Positions 12,801 through 22,834 of a stretch of 64,000 nt of DNA are shown here, one piece after another. Source of the stretch: Hydractinia symbiolongicarpus (lineage: Eukaryota; Cnidaria; Hydrozoa; Anthoathecata; Hydractiniidae); contig NC_079876.1 in the NCBI RefSeq assembly GCF_029227915.1, forward strand, positions 13,084,001-13,148,000. Direction: 5' to 3'. How positions within the stretch are numbered: the stretch's first letter is position 1; every line of letters starts with the position of its first letter. The notes beneath the pieces are model-generated. The model saw only the letters and a program-made list of their open reading frames with translations. It was not told the origin of the DNA and made no database searches. The translations under genes and the position numbers were made by a program.

Positions 12801-15800
12801 CAGATATATTAAATTGCACCATTAAATTTCGGAGCTCTTAGATCTACAATTTTTTATCCCTGGTAAAATTTCTTAAAATACTTTTCTTGATTCTGGAAAG
12901 TTAATTCCGAAAATTTTGCAGTGATTTTTTGATATCACAAAAGTTTATTTCCTTAAAAGACTGGATTTAATTAGTTGTCAGAAGGATCTAGACTGTTTTC
13001 TTTTTTCTTGGTAGCTCTGCAAATCTTAAAAGCATTAAATTGCAAGAACGTTTTTCTTCAACTAGTAAGTCTTTTAAATATCTTTGTTGGTTTTTGCTGT
13101 CTACTGTAATAACAGTGGGTATAATTCTAAGAGTTCGGCTTATTTTACTGTGACTTTTTATTATGGCAACTTCAAACCCATCTTCAACCCCTTCCCCATT
13201 TTATTTGATGACAGTTCTAAAATCTTCTAACTAACCTATGATTTGAATCTTGAATAATAAAAATTGAGCATGCGTTCATCATGCAACAAAAGTGATGATT
13301 AATAAGTATTAGTTAATGGAATTTTTAATAATCAGCCCAAATTTGACCCCAGTTCCTCTTAAGTCCTCCTTGAAATTTCTAAAATTTTGAAGTCTTATAA
13401 ATGACTGAAATTTTGATGAAAATTTTATGATTTTAATATGTGAGTTATAGAAAGCATTTTACAAGTAGAAATATTCCTTCTGTCACAATGTGTACCTTTC
13501 TCCACTTCAGGATGTATATCACCATCAAAGAACTCATGGAAATATTGCAGACACTATCTCAGAAAATATTGATTTCATTGGTATGTTTGCGTTTACATCT
13601 TAACTGTGCTTTGTCTGTCACATTAAGTGATGTCGTGCTAAAATATGCACGAAATAGCGATATTGAGATATGTATGACTGGTGAAAGTCTGAAAACAGGT
13701 GGAACCCATGCATTTTAAAGGGGCTAACGATTGACTTAGTTTGCAGTAAAAGCCCTATATGTTGACTTACAAAATTTGATTGCAAACCGACATGCAGATC
13801 CCAAGTTATGGGGTTTGCAGCAAAAAATTAGGCAGCTCGGGACGAGCAAACAAGTATCATTTTTGCAAAACAAAATTTATGTTAATCAATTCATCTATAT
13901 ATTATCTATGCATTGATAAAGTTTTAATGTACATCCCTTAACAGGTCTAAAATTATAGAAAAATTGACATAATTTGCTATTACTTAAATATGACATCATA
14001 ATTTATGCAGCATAATTAAATCTGAAATTGTTTAAATGTGAATATCTTGAGAACGAAAAGAGCTTTAAAAATTTAAAAAGACTTGTTAGCTAACTTTTTA
14101 AGCTCTATAATATAAGTCCAACATCATTTTACACCCTGGGTTTCCTTTATATAAAGTTTAGTTTTCGTATGTGGTTTTAAGTTTAAGATGTTTACACTTT
14201 GTGACGAAAAAAAACGAACGCATATTGTGTAAAAAACGTGTGGTGCAAACTTTGCAGATAAACTAACTATCGTTATAAATATTTAAAAATTTTCCAGTAT
14301 TTATATAAAATTTCTTTACCTAAAATAACAGATTAATACAGATCGATATTATTTTCTTTTTTCCTCTGTTTACAAATTCATGTCAACGTTGTTTTTTAGT
14401 TTCACAGTGTTATTTGTTAGTTTGTATTCACAACATTCACAACAACAATAAAAATCATTTTTTTAAGGAAAAAGGGTTGCCAGTGTCTCCTGAAAACTTT
14501 TTATTTTTTCTATAAAAGTAGATTTTTTACATCTTTCTCCTTAAATCTCCCCTTAAATCTAGTTTTACGGCTTGTCACGTGTTTTTAGTTTTAAAAACAT
14601 AAAATTTTACATGGATGCAGATATAATTTCTACTTTACTCATAACCTTTCAAATCTCCTGAAGTAGATTTTTCAATTTCAGTTTTACAACTGGTCATATA
14701 ATGCTATCTTCTTCACTGATGGCATTAACTTTAAAATCTCTCCTCAAGTAATATCAACTTCCTTTAAAAAATACAAAAAATTCCTAAAATCTCCTTACAA
14801 AGGTAAATATATCTTCATAAAAATTCTTAATCTTCTCAAATCAAGAGTGACAAACTATGGAACAATACACAGTAAATTGCTTGTCACTACTCCCAGACAC
14901 CCTTTTGCCTCATAGAGAACATACAGCAAACATAACAATATTGAAAGTTATATTACTTTTAGTATTGTGTAGTACAGAGACGTAATTTAATTTTTTCTAG
15001 GTCATATCCAAATTGGTCAAGTGCCTGGTCGACATGAACCTGATCAAAGTGGAGAAATTAATTTTCAGTTTGTTTTCAATCATTTACTGAAGGTCGGTTA
15101 CACAGGTTGGATTGGTTGCAAATACCTACCAAGTGGTAATATGTTGTTTGTTTTCTAATTTTGTTTTGCATAATGGACCTTTTCATCGATAGCGACATCA
15201 TTTTGAATTTTTGGTAAAGTTTTGTAATGCATCAACGGAAAGCTGGGGTATTTTAAGTTAGTGTAAACAGAAAAACTTGTTGGATTGCGTTGGATTGTAT
15301 TTGTTCTAATCATGGTTTTTACTGAGAAAGAATTAATAAAATGAAATGTTGAGGCACTTACGAAATATTTGTCTTCCCGAGGCATATCTTTATCTGGGGG
15401 AAAAGCTGATTTAATTAAGAAAGCCCTAGCTGCTCGGCTACTTGAGCATCCAGTTTTACCATCCTTGGAGAAAAAGAGCAAAGAGATACTGGATCTAAGA
15501 GCAACGAAACTAACTGTTGGTTATATTAAGAGTGAGGTAAAATTAAACCGGATGAATTCCTTTGTACACTTCCCAGACATAACCACCAATTGTCTCAGGG
15601 ACTATGCCAAAACATTTTTTCAGAAAGGGGTTACAACGAAGGCCATAATCTGATGTTTGTAGGTTTGTTAAAATTGTTGATTTTAAAAATATTATAAGTT
15701 GCTTAAAGTATTGTTTCATTCGAGGTAATGTTGTGCCACAAACCAGAGTTAGGGAAACATCTTATAATGTCTGGGTGTGTATAAACTGTGACTGAAATGG

Positions 15801-18790
15801 TGGTTGTGTTGCAGGATACAGTGAGTCGTGCAAGCATATTTTCGCTTGTGATAAAGATGTGCTTGATTATGCGACATAGAATAAGTCTTGCTTCTGTGTC
15901 ATCACTGATACATCTGAGGTTGTCTATACCTTAAAACCTGGTCATCCTTATTTCACACAAATTCAGCATCAAATGTATGTTACTAGAACAAATCCAAACT
16001 TTGTCATTTATTTACCACAAGAATCATGCACAATTAGAGTGGAAAAAAATACTATTTATTTAAATCATTCAGTGCCTAGCTTGGAACAGTTTTTTTTAGT
16101 GGAGAAATAGCCATTGAATATATGCAAAATGTTTCAAATGAAATTATTAAGTATGTTTCTGTGAGTTACAGTAATCACATACAAAAGGAGTTAGATCAAC
16201 TGCTCTTCTATCAACCCTGATAAACTGTGCCTTATGCTTTGATAAAACGACCTTTTTTAAAGCCACAAATTTTAAAAAAATTTTCAGGTTTATTTCTTCA
16301 GTTATAAATCGGTCGCATGAACCAGCGTATGCAGATGATATATATGATGTTAAAATCCGTTTGTTCGAAATATTAATTTTTCCAAAGTGACTTTTATTTG
16401 TGCTATTGTTCTGATATTGTGCAGCAACATTATGAGAATGTTCTATCCACTGTTCTCCCATTCCTCCACGCTTGTTAAACGTCCTAGCAGAGTGTTAGGT
16501 TGGACAGTGTCTCATCAGGATTGAGCCAATAAATCAATGTTTCTAGCTCCAAACTAAGGAACATGATAAATTTTGTTAATATGTTTGAAACATGACTTGC
16601 TGAGATCACAAATCTGAATGCCAAATCCCCAACAGGTGCATCTAATCGAATTCTCATTAAGGTCACTACTATTTCATCCTCCAATTAGAGGTACCTAATT
16701 GGACCAGTCCTTTCGTTGACAAAACAGTTTTATTGGACTTGCGTTGTATTTCTTCACATCATCAAGAGATGATTTAGAGCTTCGATAATACTGCAATTTT
16801 TTATAACATGGTTGGCAATAAACATAAATATTTTTCCTGATTGGCACCGTATGAAGTAAAGTACAATACTGTACTTTACTTTATACGGTGCCAATCAGGA
16901 AAAATATTGCTTGTTGATACGATCATTATCTTTGTTACATCCCAAGACATTTGAGACATTTGGTGGATCCACTACAAATCAGGTGTACTTATAGGTAATG
17001 AAGAATTAGGGATGCTAATAGGTGAAAGGATTTCTGATGAAAAGCTAGCTAGGAAAGATGATGGTGATGTCAACTCAACACTGACACTAAAATCAAAAGA
17101 ACTAACAGTATCAGGTAAAAAATGTATTTTGCAGATGCCGATATCCTGCTTAATTTGCGCTTTTGGATGAACAAGGCAATACCTGTGTATCCCTTGGTTG
17201 TTTTCTTTTCTTAACAGGCTCTTCACCATATCCTTTTAAATATAGTGAGGGTGTTGGCTAAGATCAGTGGGTCTTCCATAACCAAACAGATGCGAACATA
17301 TAACACTGACCTTCTTAAGAATAGAATGCTTCCTGTTTCATGCAAAGCCCCGTTTGGAATGAAACTTTGGATCAGAATCACTTCCAATAACATGCGTTAT
17401 TTCAAGCGCCTATTTGACCGCTTTTGTTTATCAAGGGTCAGGTGTATACATTGCGTGAAGCGCATTTTCGCTAACTCCTCCTTCAGAGAACTGATGCGGT
17501 ATTTTTTGGACGACAGAAAAGCTAAAACAGGGCGAAACAGGCAATATCTCGACAAAATAGCTTAAAGACAAAACTTCGATTTGAAAATCGGTTTCATTTA
17601 AGCACTAGGTGTTACTAATGCCTGCATCGACAGAAGAAATTGTAAAGCGTGTGTGCTTCGATCTTGAGAATTCTTGTTTCGCGTGGATTCTGAACGTAAA
17701 CGGCAAAAAACTTGTTTAAAGATTATTTTATGGACATTCTTGACTTGTGGATCGACAAAAGGTGTACGCCAGCGCTATTTTAACCTGAAAAGCACCAAAT
17801 ACCTTAAGTCTAATTGATGACGAGTAAACTCTGACGAAGGGTGCGTCGTTATGACAGCTTTCTAAATGTTTGTGGAACACCACATTTAATATTCAGAACT
17901 GTCGTATGTTGTCTTAGGAGGCCCTAAAGTATCATCTAGCTATTGCAAACAATTAAACATCGACGGAGGGGCAAGGAAGCTGTCTAAAAATGCAAATTTT
18001 GAGACATAAAGAAAAATTGAATATCAATTGAATGTTAGATATTTTTCAAGAAACTGGTAAAATAAATGAATTTATCGTTTTGTGGCTTTAAATACCTACA
18101 ACAAGTTTTCGCGAGAATTTTGTCGCACATTTTATCAGAAATTTGCGTAAATCATCGATTTTGCTGATTCGGCATTTTATGTCATTAGAGGCGTGAAATG
18201 TGTCAATTATCCATGTTCGCTTGAAATCCATTTACCTTGTTGAATGTTTTTATTGTTTAAAGTTTCTAATAGGGAAACAACTCAAATAAAAATATGTTAG
18301 CAACAACATTTATTTGTTGAACTCTCTAAATTACAGAAGTGCCACTTGTAGACCACATAAACAGAGTTTATGTGCACACACTATTTTTGCATCCGACTTC
18401 GTAACAGAACGCATCATGTATGTGATTTGAAATTGAGATTGCAAATCGTAGTAATGATAAGACCTAATTGCAACGATAAACTGTTCACTATGCGCGGAGA
18501 GAGGGGAGGGGAGAGAGGGGAGGGGAGAGAGGGGAGGGGAGAGAGGGGAGGGGAGAGAGGGGAGGGGAGGGAGGGGAGGGGAGAGAGCCATTTTAACATG
18601 AAAGCTAAAAACCTTTTATCATGCTTACATCTTGCACATTATCTTTGACAGATAAAATCTCGCAGACTTGCCGCTATTATCGAAGATTTTTCTTCAAAAG
18701 ATGAAATAATCGGTCATTTTATCATGTATTTATTTATTTATAGGTCCGAAAACAGATTTAAGTTGGTTGAAACCTTACCTGTATGTATAG
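3821..18790 (+). CDS. HYI: Hydroxypyruvate isomerase-like protein, nine exons
   Basis: Exons: 3821-3941, 10860-10970, 12020-12119, 12263-12380, 12729-12798, 13015-13064, 13511-13580, 15001-15135, 18744-18790. Every junction is GT/AG and phases join without a stop, giving 273 aa, close to known animal HYI proteins. HYI is a TIM-barrel sugar isomerase interconverting hydroxypyruvate and tartronate semialdehyde. Supporting segments, in order, are ANLSFLFPEIPDF (N-terminus), NALKCKRMHIMAGQYPEG, LLIEPIS, LQLDVYHHQ, HIQIGQVPGRHEP, GYTGWIGCKY and the terminal LSWLKPYL. The Glu of LLIEPIS and Asp of LQLDVYHHQ match metal-site positions of the family, but the last expected Glu (GCEY in relatives) is Lys here. 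The large introns are full of transposons. The start is the first ATG, in AAAAATGGCAGCC context; an ATG three codons downstream is possible. Exon 6 is the least certain because it is short. Confidence 0.9.
4314..4884 (-). mobile_element. Non-autonomous Helitron in HYI intron 1
   Basis: Read on the minus strand it begins TCTATATAATAATACTCC after an A, has a GTCTGTCTGTC tract, and ends with a weak hairpin (TGAA/TTCA stem) and CGACTAG followed by T. The body carries GATGACGTCATCAACCCGT-type sequence that recurs at about 11515-11790 and twice at 50737-51815, defining one family. The plus-strand frame at 4544-4813 runs through this repeat and is not a gene. Confidence 0.72.
7353..7553 (+). repeat. 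103-bp direct tandem duplication inside the LINE
   Basis: The segment from TTATTTGGTGGGCTATGAG to CAGGATTA is repeated with an offset of 103 bp and is nearly identical (one difference is at the TTATTT start). Because 103 is not a multiple of three, it shifts the reading frame and produces the stop at 7490-7492. Confidence 0.92.
7632..8024. mobile_element. TA-flanked foldback MITE nested in the LINE
   Basis: The ends are CAATCCTGGCCAAAATTG and its reverse complement, flanked on both sides by TA, the target duplication of Tc1/mariner elements. Removing one TA plus the insert restores an open RT frame, which confirms the borders. A second internal inverted pair (CCTATTTCAATGTTGAAG at about 7838 against CTTCAACATTGAAATGGGG at about 7924) makes much of the element foldable. 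It has no coding capacity. Confidence 0.88.
9117..10014. mobile_element. Non-autonomous inverted-repeat DNA transposon
   Basis: TATAGTGAGGGAGGGTAAT at the left is mirrored by ATTACCCTCCCTCACTATA at the right. The terminal TATA/TA on each side suggests a TA target duplication. The roughly 900-bp interior is AT-rich, with further GGCGTAATA-type subterminal repeats and no recognisable transposase. It sits directly after the LINE tail, still in HYI intron 1. Frames at 9434-9951 on both strands do not look like proteins. Confidence 0.75.
11515..11790 (-). mobile_element. Old Helitron fragment in HYI intron 2
   Basis: The order of motifs (GACGACACCATCAACCCAT, a GGTCC-like box, CTCAGGTGGCCCCTAGT) matches the body of the Helitron at 4314-4884 in the same orientation, but the sequence is diverged and no intact ends are visible. 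Confidence 0.5.
12550..12690. other. Possible tRNA-derived SINE fragment
   Basis: On the minus strand the segment has TGACTCAAACCTGG, resembling an RNA polymerase III B box, preceded by GCGATTAACAGTTAGCG-like sequence. It lies in HYI intron 4. There is no complete cloverleaf and no clear tail, so this is tentative. Confidence 0.2.
13581..15000 (+). other. HYI intron 7, nothing further seen
   Basis: AT-rich intron between two well-supported exons. I see no repeat with ends and no other gene in it. Confidence 0.5.
15336..16110 (+). pseudogene. SAP-domain / YqaJ-like recombinase remnant of the transposon
   Basis: An open stretch from about 15336 to 15653 carries a SAP helix-extension-helix pattern (TKYLSSRGISLSGGKADLI then KKALAARLLEH); SAP domains bind DNA. 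After an interruption, a second piece at about 15815-16110 reads SESCKHIFACDKDVLDY and then HPYFTQIQHQMYVT, resembling the C-terminal half of YqaJ exonucleases (HxYxxQxQxQM pattern). Frames between the pieces are broken by stops and shifts. YqaJ proteins are lambda-exonuclease-like enzymes; a role in transposition here is inferred from the ISL2EU group. No intact protein can be made. Confidence 0.6.
16147..17229 (-). pseudogene. DDE_Tnp_4 / HTH-type transposase remnant
   Basis: Three pieces are in order on the minus strand. 17229-16972 ends near CKIHFLPDTV, which could be the tail of a THAP-like zinc finger. 16684-16484 (MEDEIVVTLMRIRLDAPVGD then FRFVISASHVSNILTKFI) resembles the helix-turn-helix that precedes DDE_Tnp_4 domains. 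16461-16147 (EQWIEHS and TSYISSAYAGSCDRFITE) resembles the core around the second catalytic Asp. The gaps contain stops, and a perfect hairpin lies inside. Dead transposase of the element containing the YqaJ remnant. Confidence 0.6.
16826..16909. repeat. Near-perfect palindrome with about 40-bp arms
   Basis: AATATTTTTCCTGATTGG at the left is matched by CCAATCAGGAAAAATATT at the right, and the arms meet at a CAATACTG centre through GTAAAGTA/TACTTTAC. It lies within the decayed transposase gene. It could be a tiny foldback insertion. Confidence 0.85.
17245..18743 (+). other. Remainder of HYI intron 8, non-coding
   Basis: Apart from the GA minisatellite listed separately, nothing here is supportable as a gene. 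The 106-codon frame at 17245-17565 shows no recognisable domain and lies next to the transposon edge. Confidence 0.4.
18496..18587. repeat. GA-rich minisatellite, 14-bp unit
   Basis: About six and a half tandem copies of GGGGAGGGGAGAGA, a pure purine run on the plus strand. G-runs of four separated by short spacers could form a G-quadruplex or triplex. It lies in the last intron of the HYI-like gene, about 155 bp before the terminal exon. The Ser/Pro and Gly/Glu frames across it are artefacts. Confidence 0.95.
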
Positions 18791-20336
18791 ACTTGTGACT
18801 CCAATATGTTTCGACGTGTTGTTTTTATATATTGTTTCGATGGGTTGTTTCGATGTGTTGTTTCATCCAGTCAAGTGCTTGTATGTTTATTATCATTTTG
18901 TCATTTTATATTGCTGCACAAAACGATGACAATAATGCTTTTCATAACTAGCTTTTCCAATGCCTTGTCTGAGCCATAGCTCTATCTCCGCTTAACAAAA
19001 AAAAGTATCGCAGATAAATACTTTTTGTTTATAACTCTTGTCTTTACACGAATTGTATCTAAGGATAAATCTCGCTAGTCTGTTGGTACCTTTTTTGAAC
19101 GGGGTCTTTAACGATATATTGTCATGGTTTTGCATATACGAAGATTAGAAAAGAATTTTTATTTGAATTCGATTTTGTTAAATTGACATTTAGTATTTTA
19201 TTGTACATTTTAATTACACTAAATTTTCTTTCCTTTTTTGTTTGTCCGACCACTCAGAGTATTTTCCTTAAAGGCGCGTAATCACCCTTATCGAAAAAAT
19301 TAACATATACAAATTTTCTATTTATTTTCAAGTTCAGACGGAGTTATGACTTTCCTGAAAATTTGAGGATATAAAACCTACTAGAAATGGAAATAATGGT
19401 ACTTCAATATCTTGAATTTATTGTTTGTTTTTTCCAGCCGCTATTTAACGGTCTTCTTGATCTCTTATTCTCGTCTAATAAGCGGGCCGTGGCAAAATGT
19501 TCGTGTGAAACCGCAGGTAAACAAACGGCCTTAACTTTAAATCAGCACTGAGATGGAGTTCGATAAAATCGCCATTATGGAGTCGCCGGGAGAATGCTCG
19601 TTGTGATAGTTGAAGATAGTTGAAGCACTATTGAAATAATTAAATTTAGAGCATGAAAGGGGAAGTTCTGAAAGTTTAGGTATTGTAATTGGCTAGATCT
19701 GATACTGTCTCCATAAAGAAACGATTAACTGTTTGAACAAAGGAAAATAATCAAAAAGTAAGACAGCTAGCGAGGCGAAGCTGTCTTCAGAAACAACAAC
19801 AAGAAGTGGTCAGTGTTGCAAAGAAGTCTGATTTCAGTAAGTTATAACGTTGAAATAATAAAGAATAACACAGAAACTTCGATTGATTTATTTCATTTAT
19901 CATGTTCGGAAATTTGTTAGTACATTTATAAAAGCATTACGATGGAAACACGGCTATAGATACTCTCCCTCAGTCATTATTTTTTTTGTAATGGCATGAA
20001 TCCAGCAACCATGTGATAGCTTTTGCCGTGGGTTTATTATCGCATGATTCATGCAATGAAATGCAATGGCGATTCTGTATGCGAAGAGAAATTGGGGTGA
20101 GTTTGTTATTTCTATGAAACGTTTGAGCATGTTCTGGTTGTCAGTTTTCAATAAAATTTTCAGGATAATGTTTTCCTATGTATATCTTTCAATTTTTACA
20201 ATAAAATGGGTACCTCAACTTGCCTACAGAGTGATTACGTGCCTTTAAAACTACTCCCATGATGCATTGTGTGTATATCTAACAGAATGTTGTGTCATTC
20301 TTTACATGCGAGTTTGAAAAACTCCAAGATCTCCTC
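18791..20336. other. Intergenic, between HYI and the Polinton-like element
   Basis: This should hold the HYI 3' UTR. No exon, repeat with ends or RNA gene is recognised. A short TGTTTCGAYGNGTTGTTT repeat is seen at about 18806-18870. Confidence 0.4.
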
Positions 20337-20569
20337 AGAGATAGGAAATGTATGTTCTAGCGCAGTCGCGTGGGCGTTCCGCAGTGGCGTCACAACAAAT
20401 CCAGCACCATGCCATGCTTAGCTATGCCTAGTGAAGTAAAGTCCCTATCATGCAGCGTTGAGTAAGGGTAAGTCTCTAATAATAGATGACGTCATCACAG
20501 TATGCAGAAAAGGAGTCCAAAATCTTATAGCACAATTCCTAAAAATCTACCCATGTCAAGGTTAAGTCC
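20337..20569 (+). repeat. Left terminal inverted repeat of the Polinton-like element
   Basis: Pairs with 31939-32153 in inverse orientation. Shared blocks include GCAAATCCAGCACCAT-like sequence, GACGTCATCA, AGTATGCAGAA, GCACAATTCCTAAAA and TCAAGGTTAAGTC. The left copy has extra sequence in the middle (near 20430-20480) and several substitutions, so the copies have diverged and the insertion is old. Confidence 0.88.
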
Positions 20570-20789
20570 CCTACTCATTTTTGTATGAAAGGACTTACCC
20601 TTGATCGCAGTAAAAAGTTGTTATCTTACAACCATGCTGTAAGATACCATAATAAATGTGCGTCAGCTGTCAATCAAAATTTAATATATTTGGAAGTGCA
20701 GTAGCCGGTATTTTTATAGCTTGCGTTGGTATCTCTCCGCCACTAGTAGCGTTGGCACTGGCATTAGAAAAATCAGAGGAGGTGAATGA

Positions 20790-21078
20790 ATGGATGAGAC
20801 ATCGAGGCTTTTGAGGGAAAGTCTTGATGACCTGGAAGATGATCGTCCTTGTAATTGTAAATAAAATGGAAGAATGTAACGACTTTGAACGTATGCTGGA
20901 TGCGTACGACAGATGTACCTGCGGACGTAGGTTTGTGGTAAAGGGTAAAATGTTGTGTTGGTACTGTTATAATGAAACAATCACGTACAACGGAGGTGGT
21001 TGCGTATGTACGATGACATGCAATTCTCTGCAGTCGTTCAAAATATATAATAAACAAGATGCTGAAATTTGGGAATGA
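20790..21078 (+). pseudogene. Small Cys-rich ORF next to the left end
   Basis: A start-like segment (MDETSRLLRESLDDLEDD, about 20790) stops after 24 codons. A second frame (20869-21078) continues with MEECNDFERMLDAYDRC and several CxC/CxxC pairs (CTCGRRF, CWYCY, CVCTMTC). The overlap suggests one short Cys-rich protein broken by a frameshift. Function unknown; possibly a zinc-binding protein of the element. Confidence 0.35.
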
Positions 21079-21164
21079 ACTTGTAAATCTAAAACTATTC
21101 TACTCATTTCCTGCTACAAATATCAACAGTGTCAGATCCCATACCTGTCATTGGATCAACGGTA

Positions 21165-21593
21165 AGTAGTAGGGTCCCATACACGAGATCTTGTAGTAGC
21201 CCTCAGGGTAAAAACACCTAAAATCTGGTCCGCACATGGGGTCACCCGGTACAACGCTAATGCAGTGCGGCCAATGAGTCTCGATTTTGAAGGATACCCC
21301 GATTGGCTTGCGAAGTATCGCCAAATTTGGTCCAAAATTGAAGGGCTGATATCTGAGCAATTGACGACAGAGCCCGTAAAAAAGGACGTTACGTGAACGC
21401 CAAACTCAAATATTACAAGGATACAATCACAACTAAATTTCACGGTATGCCGGTACCCTATGATGAGCCCTGCCAAGTCAGTGCCATTCTGGCTATATCA
21501 TCTGTATATATGCAGGATAAAACCCCCCAGACACATATTATAGAATGCCGATACAAGGACTTTAAAAAGGAATGGCTGTTAAGTGAGGATTAA
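21165..21593 (+). pseudogene. Unrecognised Polinton-like element protein, frameshifted
   Basis: Frame 1 runs 21165-21395 (with TPKIWSAHGVTRYNANAVR and EGYPDWLAKYRQIWSKIEG) and stops; frame 2 continues 21396-21593 (LKYYKDTITTKFHGMPVPYD and HIIECRYKDFKKEWLL). The pieces abut, so one small frameshift joins them. I do not recognise a named family, but proteins of this look occur in cnidarian Polinton-like elements. Role unknown. Confidence 0.45.
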
Positions 21594-21727
21594 AACCATA
21601 TATTTTATACGCTTTGTAGACCTACAAAATATATACCAAAATTATGTTCTATGCTCAGGTGAGGATTCTAGATACCGCTTGCATACTGCGCAGGTCGAAC
21701 GTTTTTTAAAATTTCATCCTGTATCTC

Positions 21728-22308
21728 CTACCTTCCTTCATCACGGCCGCTCGCAATTAGTTGGGCTCTCTCTTGTTCGTTAATGGCGTTCACAATACCA
21801 TTAAAACAGCGCCGCACCTGTTCCTTCAATAGCATGCATTTTTCCTTTTCACGGCTAATCAGGCTGTACTCGTAGTCGCTAATCACACCGTTTTCCATTG
21901 CCTTGCTGATCAGATCGACGACAGAATTTACTTTCGGCCAATAGCCTGATGCCCTCATGCTTCTTGCTCTTAACCTCAAGCCTTTTCGAAGCGTTTCTAA
22001 GCTCGGCTTGCCCTATCCCGGCTGCAATCATTAGCCCCCCCATCGCTATAGCAAGGGGCAATGGCTCCAATACCAAGCCCGGACGTAATCACGCTCACAC
22101 CAAGCAGGCCGTGGTCGCAGAAGCGTACCCACGTGCCATGCATTTTAAACTTCTTTGCAAGCTTATCCCGCTCCTTAACTTCATTCCGCAGATACTTTTC
22201 AATATCATCGATTTTTTTGAGTCTGTAAATTTGGCTCTCATCCTGCATATCAGCACCTTGTGCAGGTGCACTCGGTAAGTTTGGGTAAAGTTTGCTGATA
22301 TCGCTCAT
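21728..22308 (-). pseudogene. Membrane-associated Polinton-like element protein, frameshifted
   Basis: It starts MSDISKLYPNLPSAPAQGAD at 22308, followed by a charged coiled segment (RLKKIDDIEKYLRNEVKERD) and a hydrophobic Gly/Ala-rich stretch. It then continues in a second frame (22076-21879, LAIAMGGLMIAAGIG) and a third (21979-21728, EYSLISREKEKC). At least two frameshifts break it. Layout is short Pro-rich N-terminus, coiled coil, membrane hairpin, coiled coil. Exact role unknown; possibly a virion membrane protein. Confidence 0.55.
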
Positions 22309-22377
22309 TTATTCTATGAGAAGGCACATAGTTAGGCCTAGTGAACGTAACGTTCTTCTCATGATGATAGACGTCTG

Positions 22378-22830
22378 TTAACATGAACTCGAGCCCTTTA
22401 GGGGGAGGTAAACAAGGGTATCAAAACTCCAGGTTAACATATCCCCCCAAGCGTTTAGCTCCTTAGTGGGAAGTAGGGCCAGAATCTTCGGCTTTTTACC
22501 ATCAAGCAGGCAGTCGTCTTCATCCAACTGAGGGCACACAAGTCTCAATCTGTGGTAGACGTCGCTCCTATAATAGGCATCGTGGTCACCGCTAGTGTAA
22601 TATTTTTTTGCGGGATCGTAGGGTAGGCCCAAAAGCTCAAGCAGCTGTCAATGAATAACCACAGTTTACCCATCGCTGACACGAAGCCTGCAGAGTCCAT
22701 TTTTCAGGACAAAAAGCTTGATCTTGTGCCCTGCTTTGCTATTGACGATACTCGCAATATCTTCTATCCAATATAAACCATTCATGATCACGATCTGAGT
22801 CACCCTCTGATCCGGTCCTTTGTTTTAAGA
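22378..22830 (-). pseudogene. Unrecognised Polinton-like element protein, broken
   Basis: The downstream piece is 22632-22378 (GLPYDPAKKYYTSGDHDAYY, then CLLDGKKPKILALLP). The upstream piece, in the same or adjacent frames to about 22785, contains GLYWIEDIASIVNSKAGHKI with internal stops. The product is probably a structural or DNA-processing protein of the element, but no named family is recognised. It is divergent from the plus-strand gene that begins at about 22835. Confidence 0.45.
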
Positions 22831-22834
22831 AAGG

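Larger units (their letters stand above)
15150..17240. mobile_element. Decayed ISL2EU-like DNA transposon in the last HYI intron
   Basis: Two convergent coding remnants lie side by side: a SAP-YqaJ recombinase-like gene on plus (15340-16110) and a DDE_Tnp_4-like transposase with an upstream Cys/His-containing segment on minus (17229-16147). A transposase paired with a YqaJ-type nuclease is the reported signature of the ISL2EU group in animals such as Hydra and Nematostella. Terminal inverted repeats could not be fixed by eye, so the borders are approximate. Confidence 0.6.

Noticed and set aside
17245-17565. 106-codon frame as a possible last exon of the hydroxypyruvate isomerase gene
   Set aside because: No similarity to the family's end; the 47-nt exon at 18744-18790 joins in phase and matches the LSWL terminus.
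18331-18648. Gly/Glu/Arg-rich and Ser/Pro/Leu-rich reading frames
   Set aside because: Both are produced by the GA minisatellite.
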